NCBI GenBank assembly: GCA_040755835.1 | Contig: JBFMAB010000012.1 | Location: forward strand, 1 to 64,000 | Direction of reading: 5' to 3' | DNA from: JADLDB01 sp040755835 | GTDB lineage: Bacteria; Myxococcota; Myxococcia; Myxococcales; Myxococcaceae | DNA: 64,000 bases | Shown here: positions 9,656-18,958 of the stretch, one piece after another | Layout of the letters: each line of letters begins with the position of its first letter | Position numbering within the stretch: the first letter of the stretch is position 1 | Notes under the pieces: generated by a model | Databases searched by the model: none | The model's input: the letters and a program-made list of their open reading frames with translations, nothing else | Told to the model about the DNA's origin: nothing | Translations under genes and position numbers: made by a program

Positions 9656-11749
9656 ATGGCCCGCGAATATCCGCTCGAGCGCTACCGCAACATCGGCATC
9701 ATGGCCCACATCGATGCCGGGAAGACGACGACCACCGAGCGCGTCCTCTTCTACGCGGGCGCCATTCACAAGATGGGCGAGGTGCACGAAGGCACCACCA
9801 CCACGGACTGGATGCCGCAGGAGCGCGAGCGCGGCATCACCATCACGTCGGCGGCGATCACCTGCTTCTGGACCCGCGAGGGCACGAAGTACCGCATCAA
9901 CATCATCGACACGCCCGGCCACGTGGACTTCACCATCGAGGTGGAGCGCAGCCTGCGCGTGCTGGACGGCGCGATCGCGGTGTTCGACGCCGTCAACGGC
10001 GTCGAGCCGCAGTCCGAGACGGTGTGGCGGCAGGCCGACAAGTACAAGGTGCCGCGCATCTGCTTCATCAACAAGATGGACCGCGTCGGGGCGGACTTCG
10101 ACATGTCCGTCGAGTCGATTCGCGAGCGCCTGGGCGCGAAGCCCCTGGTGATGCAGCTGCCGCTGGGCAGGGAAGACCAGCACCAGGGCGTCATCGATCT
10201 CGTGCGGATGAAGGCGCTGCGCTTCCACGACGACGACGACGGCAGCCGCTTCGACGTGGAGGAGATCCCCGCGGACTTCGCCGACGCCGCGAAGGCCGCG
10301 CGCAAACAGCTGCTCGAGACGGTGGCCGAGCTCGACGACGCGCTCATGGAGCGCTACCTCGAGAACGAGGGCGCCGACTTCTCCGAGGTGGAGATCCGCA
10401 AGGCCGTGCGGAAGGGCTGCGTGGATCTGAAGGTGTTCCCGGTGTTCTGCGGCTCGGCGTACCGTCACAAGGGTGTGCAGCCGCTGCTGGACGCGGTGGT
10501 GGACTACCTCCCGTCGCCGCTCGACGTGCCGCCGGTGCACGGCAAGGACAAGAACGGCGAGGACACGGTGCGCGAGACGAAGGACGACGCGCCGTTCTCC
10601 GCGCTGGCGTTCAAAATCGCCAACGACGCCTACGGCACGCTGACCTTCATCCGCGTCTATTCGGGGCGGCTCGAGTCGGGCTCGGCGGTGTGGAACACCG
10701 CGAAGAAGAAGCGCGAGCGGGTGGGGCGGCTCGTGCAGATGCGCGCGGACAAGCGCGACGAGATCGAGGAGTGCCTCGCCGGCGACATCTGCGCGATCGT
10801 CGGCCTCAAGAACGTCACCACCGGCGACACGCTGTGCGTCGAGTCGGACCCGGTGCTGCTCGAGAAGATCGACTTCCCCGAGCCGGTGATCCAGCTCGCG
10901 CTCGAGCCGAAGTCCACCGAGGACCAGGACAAGCTGGTCGTCGCGCTCCAGAAGCTCGCGGTGGAGGACCCGTCGTTCCGCGTCCGCACCGATGAGGAGA
11001 CGGGGCAGATGATCATCGCCGGCATGGGCGAGCTGCACCTCGAGATCATCGTCGACCGCTTGAAGCGGGAGCACAAGGTCGAGGCCAACGTCGGCAAGCC
11101 GCAGGTCGCCTACCGCGAGTCGATCACGAAGGTGGGCGAGGGCGAGGGCAAGTACATCAAGCAGACGGGCGGCAAGGGCCAGTACGGCCACGTGAAGCTG
11201 CGCGTCTCGCCCAACGAGCGCGGCAAGGGCTTCACCTTCGTGGACTCGCTGAAGGGAGGGGTGATCCCGAAGGAGTTCATCCCCGCGATCAAGGCGGGCG
11301 TGGAAGGCGCGCTGTCCCGCGGCGTCGTCGCCAGCTATGCGCTCATCGACGTCAACGCCGAGCTCATCGACGGCAGCTTCCACGAAGTGGACTCCGACGA
11401 GATCAGCTTCCAGATCGCCGCATCCATGGCCTTCCAGGAGGCGTGCAGGAACGCGGACCCGGTGCTCCTCGAGCCCGTGATGGCTGTGGAGATCGTCGTG
11501 CCCATCGACAACATGGGGGCCGTGATCGGCGACGTGAACGCGCGGCGGGGCACCATCAAGGGCATGCACCAGCGGGGGAACCTGCAGGTCATCGACGCCG
11601 ACGTCCCCCTGGCGGAGATGTTCGGGTACGTGGACAGCCTGCGCACGCTGACGCAGGGGCGAGGCAACTACACGATGCAGTTCGGCACCTACGCGGCGAT
11701 CCCGCCGAACATCCTGGGGCCGCTGCTGGTGCGCCTGCGCGGGTACTGA
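9656..11749 (+). CDS. fusA: elongation factor G
   Basis: This is the translocation GTPase that moves tRNAs and mRNA after peptide transfer and helps recycle ribosomes. At 697 aa it is full length. GTPase motifs are AHIDAGKTTTTER (G1), RGITITSAA (G2), DTPGHVDF (G3) and INKMD (G4). Domains II-V follow, with the conserved GMGELHLEII segment of domain III and GRGNYTMQF near the C-terminus. I chose ATG 9656; no good Shine-Dalgarno is visible. It is cut off from rpsG by a terminator, so it needs its own promoter. No tuf gene follows. Confidence 0.97.
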   Translation: MAREYPLERYRNIGIMAHIDAGKTTTTERVLFYAGAIHKMGEVHEGTTTTDWMPQERERGITITSAAITCFWTREGTKYRINIIDTPGHVDFTIEVERSLRVLDGAIAVFDAVNGVEPQSETVWRQADKYKVPRICFINKMDRVGADFDMSVESIRERLGAKPLVMQLPLGREDQHQGVIDLVRMKALRFHDDDDGSRFDVEEIPADFADAAKAARKQLLETVAELDDALMERYLENEGADFSEVEIRKAVRKGCVDLKVFPVFCGSAYRHKGVQPLLDAVVDYLPSPLDVPPVHGKDKNGEDTVRETKDDAPFSALAFKIANDAYGTLTFIRVYSGRLESGSAVWNTAKKKRERVGRLVQMRADKRDEIEECLAGDICAIVGLKNVTTGDTLCVESDPVLLEKIDFPEPVIQLALEPKSTEDQDKLVVALQKLAVEDPSFRVRTDEETGQMIIAGMGELHLEIIVDRLKREHKVEANVGKPQVAYRESITKVGEGEGKYIKQTGGKGQYGHVKLRVSPNERGKGFTFVDSLKGGVIPKEFIPAIKAGVEGALSRGVVASYALIDVNAELIDGSFHEVDSDEISFQIAASMAFQEACRNADPVLLEPVMAVEIVVPIDNMGAVIGDVNARRGTIKGMHQRGNLQVIDADVPLAEMFGYVDSLRTLTQGRGNYTMQFGTYAAIPPNILGPLLVRLRGY

Positions 11750-11797
11750 CGCTGCCTGTCGCCCTGGGGAGAGGGAAGCAACCTCTCGTCGGAGTGC

Positions 11798-12378
11798 GTG
11801 CGGTATCTCGCGCGCGTGTCGACGGCCCCGCGGCTTCACCGCCACACCTACCGCGAGTACGCGGGCGCGCTCGAAATCAGCAACCTGAAGCTCGAGTACT
11901 GGGCGGGCGAGATCCTGGCGATGGCGAGCGGCACGCGAGAGCACTCGGCGCTGGCGTCGCGAGTGGTGTCGCTGCTCGACGCGAAGCTGCCTGCTGGCTG
12001 CCGCACCTTCAACTCGGATCTCCTGTTGAAGATCGGCGACGTGACCGTGTTCCCCGACGGGCAGGTCGTCTGCGGGAAGGTCGAGCGCGTCACCGTGGGG
12101 AACAGGACGGCGATCCTGAACCCCGGGTTGGTGATCGAGGTGACGAGTCCTTCGACCGGCACTACGACCGGGGTGCCAAGCTCGAGGTGTACCAGACGAT
12201 CAAGTCGCTTCAGGCGGTGTGGATCCTGTCGCACAAGCGGCCTCGGGTGACGGTCATCGAACGGCACAAGCGTACGTGGCGCGAGGCGCACTTCGGCGCT
12301 GGCGAGCACCTGACGCCGGCCACGCCTGCGCTGACGGTCGACGTCGACGCGATCTACTCGGTCCTCGACGGGCTCTGA
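11798..12378 (+). pseudogene. Uma2-family (DUF820) endonuclease-like gene, frameshifted
   Basis: The first frame reads a typical Uma2 start (APRLHRHTYREYAGALE), then GDVTVFPDGQVVCG and NPGLVIEVTSPST. After about 12150 homology continues in another frame as SFDRHYDRGAKLEVYQTIK to the stop at 12376-12378. An intact gene would have one or two extra residues between SPST and SFDR. The shared string AGTCCTTCGACC suggests a deletion between short direct repeats. The PD-(D/E)XK-like fold is therefore split and the gene is probably dead. GTG 11798 or 11816 could be the start. Confidence 0.7.
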
Positions 12379-12513
12379 GGATCGCGGACCGCCGAAAACA
12401 CCGAAATTGATTCAGGGAGCTGCGCTTGATACATCGCGGCGCGACGTCATGGCCGACTGTTCGTCGAGGCTCGCCCGCAGGCGGGTCCGTTCGCGTGGGG
12501 AGGACGTGTCTTC

Positions 12514-14739
12514 GTGAAGAAGCTCCTGCTTGGAGTCGTGGCGGTGTGGGCGGTGGGGTGCACGGGTGGCGCGGTGAAGACGTGCAGGACGAAGTCGGAC
12601 TGTCCGGACTACGCCGAGTGCGTTGATGGCCTGTGCGCCTACGACGCGTGTGGCGACGGGCTGCCCGCGTGTGGTGACGGCCGCGCGTGCGTGGACAACG
12701 TGTGCATGCCTTCCGATGGAGGCAGCGGCGGGGGCACGGGTGGTGGCACGGGTGGTGGCGGCATGGGGGGCGGGGGAGGCGACGGCGGGACGGGCGGCGG
12801 CGGGGGAGGGCAGCCGACGAGCTACTGCGACGCGGGGCTGTCGTGCGCGGGGTGGCAGGAGTGCAGCCCGACGGTGGGCGGCGGCGCGTGCATCGACGCG
12901 GAGTATCAGGTGACGTGGACGGCGCCGGACGCAGGCGCGGCCTTCAACACGGCGACGGTGCTGGGCGCGCTGCGGGTGACGAAGTCGGACGGCGGTACGG
13001 TGGGCCTGACGCAGGTGCCGGTGACGGGGGCAATGGGCCAGGGCTTCAGCGGCTCGGGCGGTATCTTCACGGGCACGCTGCAACTGGCAGCGCCGGACGG
13101 CGACAAGACCTTCGTGGCGGGGTGGCAGGACGGCGGGCCGGTGCAAGCGCTGACGATTCACCGCGACACGACGCCGCCCAGCTTCACCGTGACGCCCCCC
13201 GTGGTGCCGACGTACATGAACGCGACGGGCTTCGTGAATGCGGACCCGTCGGGCATTCCCGCGGTGAAGAAGGACGAGGTGGTCACGGTGCGGGTGACGT
13301 CGACGGCGACGGACGTGAACCCCGCGTCGGTGGCCCTGTCCGTCATGGCGGGGCTGCAGGCCTGGGACGCGGGCGTGGGTGCCCCCTGTGGTGCGGCGGC
13401 CTTTTGCCGGGACTACACCCTGGCGCTTGGCCCGCAGCCGATGGACGCCTTCGCACTCCTCGTCGGCGCGTCGGTGACGGGCGCGGACACGGTGGGCAAC
13501 TCCGGGGCGGGTGCGGAGCCGAACCTGATGACGGTGACGCGGTGGAAGTGGGCGCGGCAGGTCAGCACGACCGAGGAAATCAAGGCGAGCCCTGCCATCG
13601 GCGATGCCGGCGTGGTGTTCGTCGCCACGAGGGGAAGTTCCACGGGGGCACTTTTCTCGGTAACGCCCCAGGGAACGTTGTCCAGCGTGGCCACGTCCGG
13701 CCCCATCGAGGCCAGCCCCGCCATCGGCCACAATGCCACAGGCGCGGACGTCGTGTTCTACCTCGACCAGTCAAACGGCCTGCGAGCCGTCGGAGGCAAC
13801 GCCTGTGGTTCAGGCAATGCCGGAAACCTCGGGAGCGTTGCCGTCTTGAATGACGGCACGGCAACGGTTCGCGCCGCCGGAGTTGTTTGGAATGGCTTGG
13901 CCGCCTCGATCCAGGCGGCTGGCCCCGCGAACTGCGTAGCCATTGGTGCGAGCGGAGTCCCGGGCATGTCCTTCCCCGGCAACGTCATCACCGACGGAAC
14001 CGCCGTCTGGTACCCCGCAGACACGGGAGCCGTGCAGCGGACCGACACGTCCCTGATGACTGTGTCGAACCTCACGGGGATTGCTGCTGGCACCATCTAC
14101 GGCATGGCTCTCTTTGGCTCGAAGTTCGCAGGCGGCGGCGGCGGCGCCGGTGTCGGCCGTATCTTCGTTGCCAACGCTACAGACGGCTCGAACGTCACCG
14201 GCGACAACCCCTTGCGGCACGTCAGCGGGGTCGCTGTCGGCCGCGTGAGTGGCAGCGATGTGTTGTTCGCGGTGACGCAGGAGGCCATGCCCACCTCAGG
14301 TAGCGGGCTCCTCAAGCGCTTCGATGCCACAGGCACGAACCCAACGGCCGTGACCTGGCCCAGCGGCTTCACGTTCAACTTCCCGGCGTCCTCCATCCCC
14401 GGCGGCACGACGCCCGTTCTGGGCGCCAACGGCTTCGTGTACGCCGTCGCCAACAACGGCAACGTCGCCGCCGTGGACCAATCCTCGATGGCGGTGCGGT
14501 GGACGAGGACGCTGTCCGGCCTGTCCAGCCCGGGCCAGGTGTTGGCCAGCGCGACGCTGGACTGCAACCGTGACAAACCGGCGAGCGCCACCGGCGTCTA
14601 CTACTTCGCCACCACAGGCGGCTGGCTCGTCGCCTACATCGTCGACTCTCCTGGCCTCGACACCACCGCGCCCTGGCCGAAGTACCAGCACGACGCCCGC
14701 AACACCGGCAACCTCGCCGTCTCCAAGGGGTGCCCGTGA
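12514..14739 (+). CDS. secreted lipoprotein with Gly-rich linker and beta-propeller-like domain, 741 aa
   Basis: The GTG start at 12514 is preceded by GGGGAGG. The signal peptide ends in a lipobox (VWAVGC, Cys 16). A Cys-rich region (about 20-70) is followed by a long Gly-rich linker (about 70-100). The remainder is beta-rich, with Ig-like then PQQ/WD-type repeats (for example EIKASPAIGDAG and IEASPAIGHNATG). It ends WPKYQHDARNTGN, a phrase common in PQQ-like propeller proteins. It is probably an outer-membrane lipoprotein displayed outside the cell. Its stop overlaps the next gene start. No enzymatic function can be assigned. Confidence 0.8.
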   Translation: MKKLLLGVVAVWAVGCTGGAVKTCRTKSDCPDYAECVDGLCAYDACGDGLPACGDGRACVDNVCMPSDGGSGGGTGGGTGGGGMGGGGGDGGTGGGGGGQPTSYCDAGLSCAGWQECSPTVGGGACIDAEYQVTWTAPDAGAAFNTATVLGALRVTKSDGGTVGLTQVPVTGAMGQGFSGSGGIFTGTLQLAAPDGDKTFVAGWQDGGPVQALTIHRDTTPPSFTVTPPVVPTYMNATGFVNADPSGIPAVKKDEVVTVRVTSTATDVNPASVALSVMAGLQAWDAGVGAPCGAAAFCRDYTLALGPQPMDAFALLVGASVTGADTVGNSGAGAEPNLMTVTRWKWARQVSTTEEIKASPAIGDAGVVFVATRGSSTGALFSVTPQGTLSSVATSGPIEASPAIGHNATGADVVFYLDQSNGLRAVGGNACGSGNAGNLGSVAVLNDGTATVRAAGVVWNGLAASIQAAGPANCVAIGASGVPGMSFPGNVITDGTAVWYPADTGAVQRTDTSLMTVSNLTGIAAGTIYGMALFGSKFAGGGGGAGVGRIFVANATDGSNVTGDNPLRHVSGVAVGRVSGSDVLFAVTQEAMPTSGSGLLKRFDATGTNPTAVTWPSGFTFNFPASSIPGGTTPVLGANGFVYAVANNGNVAAVDQSSMAVRWTRTLSGLSSPGQVLASATLDCNRDKPASATGVYYFATTGGWLVAYIVDSPGLDTTAPWPKYQHDARNTGNLAVSKGCP

Positions 14740-15661
14740 TGCTGCGGCTGGTGATTCCACTCGCCCTGGTCGCGTCCACAGCCCTCGCGCAGGCGCCGGC
14801 CCCGTCCGTCGCCGTCTTCCCCCTGGGCACCGGCCGGCTCCCGTCCGGCTTCTCCAAAGAGGACACCACCGCGCTGCAGAAGGACTTCGCGCGCCTCGTC
14901 CGGCGCTCCGACGTCCTGGTGCCCGACTCGGCCAGCCTCGAGCTGTCGATCAAGGAGCTCAAGCGCACCGACTGCGATCGCGAGGACGCGTGCCTCCAGG
15001 CCCTCGCCCAGCGCGCGCAGACGCTATACGCCCTCTACGGCTCCATCGAGTACACCCTCGAAGGCGCCGTCGTCGCCATCGGCCGCGTCGTCCGCGATGA
15101 TGGCAAGCTGGTCGCCGGCCCCGTCACCACCTCGCTGCCCAAAGGCCCCGACGCCTTCAAGGACGTCGCCCGCGTAGCGCTGACCCCCGCATGCTGGACC
15201 AACTCCAGCTGAAGAACCTGCCCAGCGCTCGCCCCGTCGCCGACGCCACTCCGCCGACCAAGCCCGATGTTGGCCCCGCCCCGCCTGACACCCACATCGT
15301 TCCGCCGCCGCCTCCGCCGCCCGTCGTGGTGCAGGAGACGTCGGTGCGCCGGCCCGTCGGCTACGCGATCGCCGGCGTCGGCGCAGCCACCGCCGTCGTG
15401 GGCGGCGTGCTGGCGGGCATCGCCAACGCCAACTTCGCGGGCGTTCGCATCCAGGACTCCATTGTCGATCGGCGCGACGTCGCCGCCTACAACGGCATCG
15501 CCAAGCAGGAGACCATCGGCTGGGTCCTCGTCGGCGCCGGCGTCGCCGCCGCGGGCGTGGGCCTCGCCGTCGCGCTCACCGCCCCCTCGGGCCCCGTCAC
15601 CGTCGCTCCCGTCGCGACCCCCGGAGGCGCCGGCGTGCTGATCCAGGGTCGCTTCCCGTGA
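14739..15661 (+). pseudogene. exported protein with C-terminal hydrophobic segments, frameshifted in a C5 run
   Basis: The first frame starts with a Sec signal peptide (MLRLVIPLALVASTALAQA) and a domain beginning PSVAVFPLGTGRL. It runs out of frame after RVALT at 15184-15188 (CCCCC). The shifted frame continues naturally as RMLDQLQLKNLPS, then a Pro-rich linker and two hydrophobic segments (YAIAGVGAATAVVGGVLAGI and a later one). The architecture resembles the PEGA protein at 43663. It may be a real mutation, a sequencing indel or a phase-variable tract. ATG 14739 has AAGGGG eight bases upstream. Confidence 0.6.
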
Positions 15662-16353
15662 GCCCCGTCGTCCTCGCGCTCGCCCTCGCGGCCGCCCCCG
15701 AAGACGCCGCCGCCCTCTGCAACCAGTACGGGTGGCTCGCCGATCTCCGCGCCCACGTCGACGCGCTCGCCCTCGCCGCGCGCAACGTCAAGGACGCCGA
15801 TCGCAAGGGCCGCCTGGCCCAGCGGGTGACGCTCCTCGAGCAACAGCTCGCCCAGTTCTCCGTCGCCTCGCCCTCCACCAACCCCCGCTCCCAGTGCGAG
15901 TCCCTGGCCACCCTCGTCAAGGACGCCTGGGCCGAGTCCCTCGACCCCGAGGCCGTGCCTCCGTTCCTCGTGAAGGACTGCCTGTCTCCCCAAAAGGAAG
16001 TCCTGCTGGCCGAGGCCTTCGCCCGCGTCGAGCAGCTCGCGTCAAAGGCGAAAGACGAGCCCCGCCGCCGGCGCGCGGCCGCCGATCTCGCCCAAATCCG
16101 CTTCGAAATCCGCGGCTTCCGCAGCTACGCCCAATGCGCAGCCGCCCGCGATGGCTTGGTCGACGTCGAAAGCCTCCTCCGCGACGGGGGATCCATTCCC
16201 CCCGCGAGCCGCCTGTGCCGACGCCCCGACTGGCGCGCCCACGCCGAAGCCCGCCTCGCCGCCGCCGGTGAAGACACCCGCGTCCGTAAGTCCCTGATTC
16301 AAGGCCGCTGCGACGCCGCCGAGGCTGCGCTGGTCGCCCTGGAAGCCCGGTAG
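15658..16353 (+). CDS. hypothetical secreted protein, 231 aa
   Basis: I do not recognise the family. A short hydrophobic N-terminus (MSPVVLALALAAAPEDA) suggests export. The rest is Ala/Arg-rich and helical, with scattered cysteines (for example ALCNQYGW and VKDCLSPQKE). The GTG start overlaps the preceding stop as GTGA, which couples its translation to the frameshifted gene upstream. With the lipoprotein at 12514 it forms a three-gene cassette that ends just before the rpsJ promoter. Because the upstream frame ends in the shifted register, a real frameshift would uncouple it. Confidence 0.6.
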   Translation: MSPVVLALALAAAPEDAAALCNQYGWLADLRAHVDALALAARNVKDADRKGRLAQRVTLLEQQLAQFSVASPSTNPRSQCESLATLVKDAWAESLDPEAVPPFLVKDCLSPQKEVLLAEAFARVEQLASKAKDEPRRRRAAADLAQIRFEIRGFRSYAQCAAARDGLVDVESLLRDGGSIPPASRLCRRPDWRAHAEARLAAAGEDTRVRKSLIQGRCDAAEAALVALEAR

Positions 16354-16375
16354 GGCAGCGGATCACACACCGGGC

Positions 16376-16404
16376 TTGACGCGCGCCGCAGAGGCACGTA
16401 TACG
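16376..16404 (+). promoter_or_regulatory. sigma-70-type promoter of the S10 cluster
   Basis: TTGACG (16376-16381), a 17-bp spacer and TATACG (16399-16404) lie 120 bases before rpsJ. The predicted leader of roughly 110 nt is long enough for regulation, but I see no recognisable L4-type leader structure. Confidence 0.75.
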
Positions 16405-16523
16405 CGCCGCCCCTTCGTCGTTGGCTCTGTGAAAACCAGGGGCTGTCCTCCTCGGTCCAACACCCACCGGCGCATGGATTTTGAGGTCGCAGCACCTGTC
16501 GTTCACACAAGGGTCAACCGAGA

Positions 16524-16832
16524 ATGGCGACACAGAAGATTCGCATTCGTCTGAAGGCGTACGACTCGAAGCTCCTGGACCAGAGTGCCACGGAGATCGT
16601 CGAGACGGCGAAGCGCACCGGCGCGCGGGTTTCGGGGCCGATTCCGCTCCCCACGCGCATCAACCGCTTCACCGTGCTGCGTTCGCCGCACGTGGACAAG
16701 AAGAGCCGCGAGCAGTTCGAGATCCGGACGCACAAGCGGTTGCTCGACATCCTCGAGCCCACCCAGCAGACCCTCGACGCGCTGATGAAGCTGGACCTTT
16801 CGGCCGGCGTGGACGTCGAGATCAAGAGCTGA
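16524..16832 (+). CDS. rpsJ: 30S ribosomal protein S10
   Basis: S10 is an assembly protein of the 30S head and, as NusE, binds NusB in antitermination. It has 102 aa. Diagnostic stretches are MATQKIRIRLKAYD, the GPIPLPTRINRFTVLRSPH loop and DVEIKS at the end. It is the first gene of the cluster, behind a strong promoter. The next gene starts after only seven bases and is rplD; rplC, which normally sits here, is absent. Confidence 0.98.
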   Translation: MATQKIRIRLKAYDSKLLDQSATEIVETAKRTGARVSGPIPLPTRINRFTVLRSPHVDKKSREQFEIRTHKRLLDILEPTQQTLDALMKLDLSAGVDVEIKS

Positions 16833-16839
16833 GGACGCC

Positions 16840-17487
16840 ATGGCCAAGTTCGACGTCGTCGATTTGTCGATGAAGAAGGTCTCCGAGATTGAGCTCTCGG
16901 ACGACGTGTTCGCTGCGAAGCCGAACCCGCACCTCCTGTACGAGGCGGCGAAGATGCAGCAGATCAACCGCCGCGCCGGCACGGTGGCGGTGAAGAACAG
17001 CTCGCTCGTCTCGGGCGGCGGCAAGAAGCCCTGGAAGCAGAAGGGCACCGGCCGCGCCCGGCAGGGCTCGACCCGCGCCTCCCACTGGGTGGGCGGCGGC
17101 AAGGCCATGGGCCCCAAGCCCCGCGACTACACCTACCGGCCGCCCCGCGGGGTGCGCCGCGCGGCGCTCGCCTCGGCGATCTCGCTGCGCGCCAACGAGA
17201 AGGCGCTGATCATCGTCGACCAGTTCCCGTCGGACGGGAAGACGAAGAAGGCCGCCGAGACCCTCACCAGGGGCCTCAAGCTGGCGTCGGCGCTGGTGGT
17301 GGACGCGAAGGACAACGCCAAGCTGATGCTGGCGATCCGCAACCTGAAGGCGTTCGACGTGCTGCCGGTCGAGGGCGTCAACGTCGAGTCCGTGCTGCGC
17401 CGCAAGGCGCTGGTGCTGACGGTCGCGGCCGCCAAGGCCATCAACGAGGCGCTCCTCAAGCCGCGCGGCAGCAAGGCGCAGAGCTGA
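16840..17487 (+). CDS. rplD: 50S ribosomal protein L4
   Basis: L4 lines the peptide exit tunnel and in E. coli autoregulates the S10 operon. It has 215 aa. The tunnel loop is evident as KKPWKQKGTGRARQGS followed by HWVGGGKAMGPKPRDYTY. GAGG lies five bases before the ATG. The family identity is secure, so the missing upstream neighbour is L3 and not L4. The C-terminal extension GSKAQS is not remarkable. Confidence 0.97.
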   Translation: MAKFDVVDLSMKKVSEIELSDDVFAAKPNPHLLYEAAKMQQINRRAGTVAVKNSSLVSGGGKKPWKQKGTGRARQGSTRASHWVGGGKAMGPKPRDYTYRPPRGVRRAALASAISLRANEKALIIVDQFPSDGKTKKAAETLTRGLKLASALVVDAKDNAKLMLAIRNLKAFDVLPVEGVNVESVLRRKALVLTVAAAKAINEALLKPRGSKAQS

Positions 17488-17500
17488 GAAAGGACCGACC

Positions 17501-17794
17501 ATGGACCTCCACAACGTCATCAAGGGGCCGCTGATCACCGAGAAGCTCGATCGCGCCCGTGAGAAGAACCGCCAGTACTCGTTCCTCGTCGACCGCAAGG
17601 CGAACAAGCACGACATCGCCCGCGCGGTGTCGGCGCAGTTCAAGGTCACCGTCGAGGACGTCCGGACGCTGGTGATGCGCGGCAAGGTGAAGCGCGTCGG
17701 CACGTCGATGGGCAAGCGCCCGAACTTCAAGAAGGCGTTCGTCACCTTGAAGGAAGGCGACAAGATTGAGCTGTTCGAGGGAGGCACGGTCTAA
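17501..17794 (+). CDS. rplW: 50S ribosomal protein L23
   Basis: L23 sits at the tunnel exit and docks trigger factor and SRP. At 97 aa it has the bacterial size. Signature elements are VIKGPLITEKL at the N-terminus and the FKVTVEDVRTLVMRGK region. A Lys/Arg-rich extended loop (KVKRVGTSMGKRPNFKKA) contacts 23S rRNA. Thirteen bases separate it from rplD, with AAGGA before the ATG. Its TAA shares one base with the rplB ATG. Confidence 0.97.
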   Translation: MDLHNVIKGPLITEKLDRAREKNRQYSFLVDRKANKHDIARAVSAQFKVTVEDVRTLVMRGKVKRVGTSMGKRPNFKKAFVTLKEGDKIELFEGGTV

Positions 17795-18639
17795 TGGGAG
17801 TCAGGAAGTTCAAGCCGACGTCGGCCGCGCGCCGACTGATGACGGTGTCCGACTTCGCGGAGATCACCCGCGATCGGCCCGAGAAGTCCCTGACCGCCGC
17901 CATGAAGCGCTCGGGCGGCCGCAACAGCGACGGGCACATCACCCGGCGGCACCAGGGCGGCGGCCACAAGCGCCGCTACCGCGTCATCGACTTCAAGCGT
18001 AACGACAAGGACAACGTGCCGGCGAAGGTCGCCGCCATCGAGTACGACCCGAACCGCACCGCGAACCTGGCGCTGCTCCACTACGCCGACGGCGAGAAGC
18101 GGTACATCCTCGCGCCGGTGGGCCTGTCGGTGGGCGACACGCTGTTCGCTGGGCCGAACGTCGACATCCGCCCGGGCAACAGCCTGCCGCTCCAGAACAT
18201 CCCCGTGGGCACGGTGGTGCACAACGTCGAGCTCAAGCCGGGCCGCGGCGCGCAGATCATCCGCTCGGCCGGCAGCTGGGGCCAGCTGATGGCGAAGGAA
18301 GGGGACTACGCGCAGGTCCGCCTGCCGTCCGGCGCGGTCCGCAAGGTGCTGACCGTCTGCCGCGCCACCATCGGCCAGGTCGGCAACATCGACCACGAGA
18401 TCATCCGCATCGGCAAGGCGGGCAAGAGCCGCTGGCTCGGTATCCGCCCGACGGTGCGCGGCCTCGCGATGAACCCGGTGGACCACCCGCACGGCGGCGG
18501 CGAAGGCAAGTCCGGCCAGGGCAACCCGCACCCGGTGTCGCCGTGGGGCAAGAAGACCAAGGGGCTCACCACGCGCAAGAACAAGCGCACTGACAAGTTC
18601 ATCGTCTCGCAGCGCCGCCAGGGCGTGCGCAGCAACTAA
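17794..18639 (+). CDS. rplB: 50S ribosomal protein L2
   Basis: L2 is a primary rRNA-binding protein needed for subunit association and peptidyl-transferase activity. It has 281 aa. The conserved RHQGGGHKRRYRVIDFKRND block and the C-terminal VRGLAMNPVDHPHGGGEGK motif, with the functionally important His, are present. Its ATG overlaps the rplW stop by one base (TAATG). The C-terminus ends with a basic tail (TRKNKRTDKFIVSQRR). Confidence 0.98.
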   Translation: MGVRKFKPTSAARRLMTVSDFAEITRDRPEKSLTAAMKRSGGRNSDGHITRRHQGGGHKRRYRVIDFKRNDKDNVPAKVAAIEYDPNRTANLALLHYADGEKRYILAPVGLSVGDTLFAGPNVDIRPGNSLPLQNIPVGTVVHNVELKPGRGAQIIRSAGSWGQLMAKEGDYAQVRLPSGAVRKVLTVCRATIGQVGNIDHEIIRIGKAGKSRWLGIRPTVRGLAMNPVDHPHGGGEGKSGQGNPHPVSPWGKKTKGLTTRKNKRTDKFIVSQRRQGVRSN

Positions 18640-18653
18640 GGAGCGCGACCGAA

Positions 18654-18944
18654 ATGGCACGTTCAACCTGGAAGGGCCCGTTCGTCGACATCAGCCTCTC
18701 GAAGAAGGTCGAGGCGATGAACAAGGGCAACAAGAAGTCGGTGATCAAGACCTGGTCGCGGCGCTCGACCATCGTCCCCGAGATGGTGGGGCACACGTTC
18801 GCGGTCCACAACGGGCGGAAGTTCATCCCCGTGTACGTCACCGAGAACATGGTGGGTCACAAGCTGGGCGAGTTCGCCCCCACTCGCACCTTCTCGGGCC
18901 ACAGCGCCGAGAAGAAGGTCGCGGCCCCGGGCAAGAAGGGCTGA
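18654..18944 (+). CDS. rpsS: 30S ribosomal protein S19
   Basis: S19 forms a complex with S13 in the 30S head near the A- and P-site tRNAs. It has 96 aa. It starts MARSTWKGPFVDISL and contains WSRRSTIVPEMVGHTFAVHNG and HKLGEFAPTRTF, the most conserved parts of the family. AGGAG lies ten bases before the ATG. Fourteen bases separate it from both rplB and rplV. Confidence 0.98.
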   Translation: MARSTWKGPFVDISLSKKVEAMNKGNKKSVIKTWSRRSTIVPEMVGHTFAVHNGRKFIPVYVTENMVGHKLGEFAPTRTFSGHSAEKKVAAPGKKG

Positions 18945-18958
18945 GAGGTCAACTGAAC

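Noticed and set aside
9209..11944. 911-codon minus-strand frame over fusA ending in the PIN remnant
   Set aside because: Only the last 133 codons look like protein. The upstream part is the shadow of fusA, so I kept only 9209-9610.
15180..15192. Programmed -1 frameshift site
   Set aside because: The sequence ACC CCC G does not give the classic X XXY YYZ heptamer with good P-site re-pairing, so I report it only as a frameshift of unknown cause.
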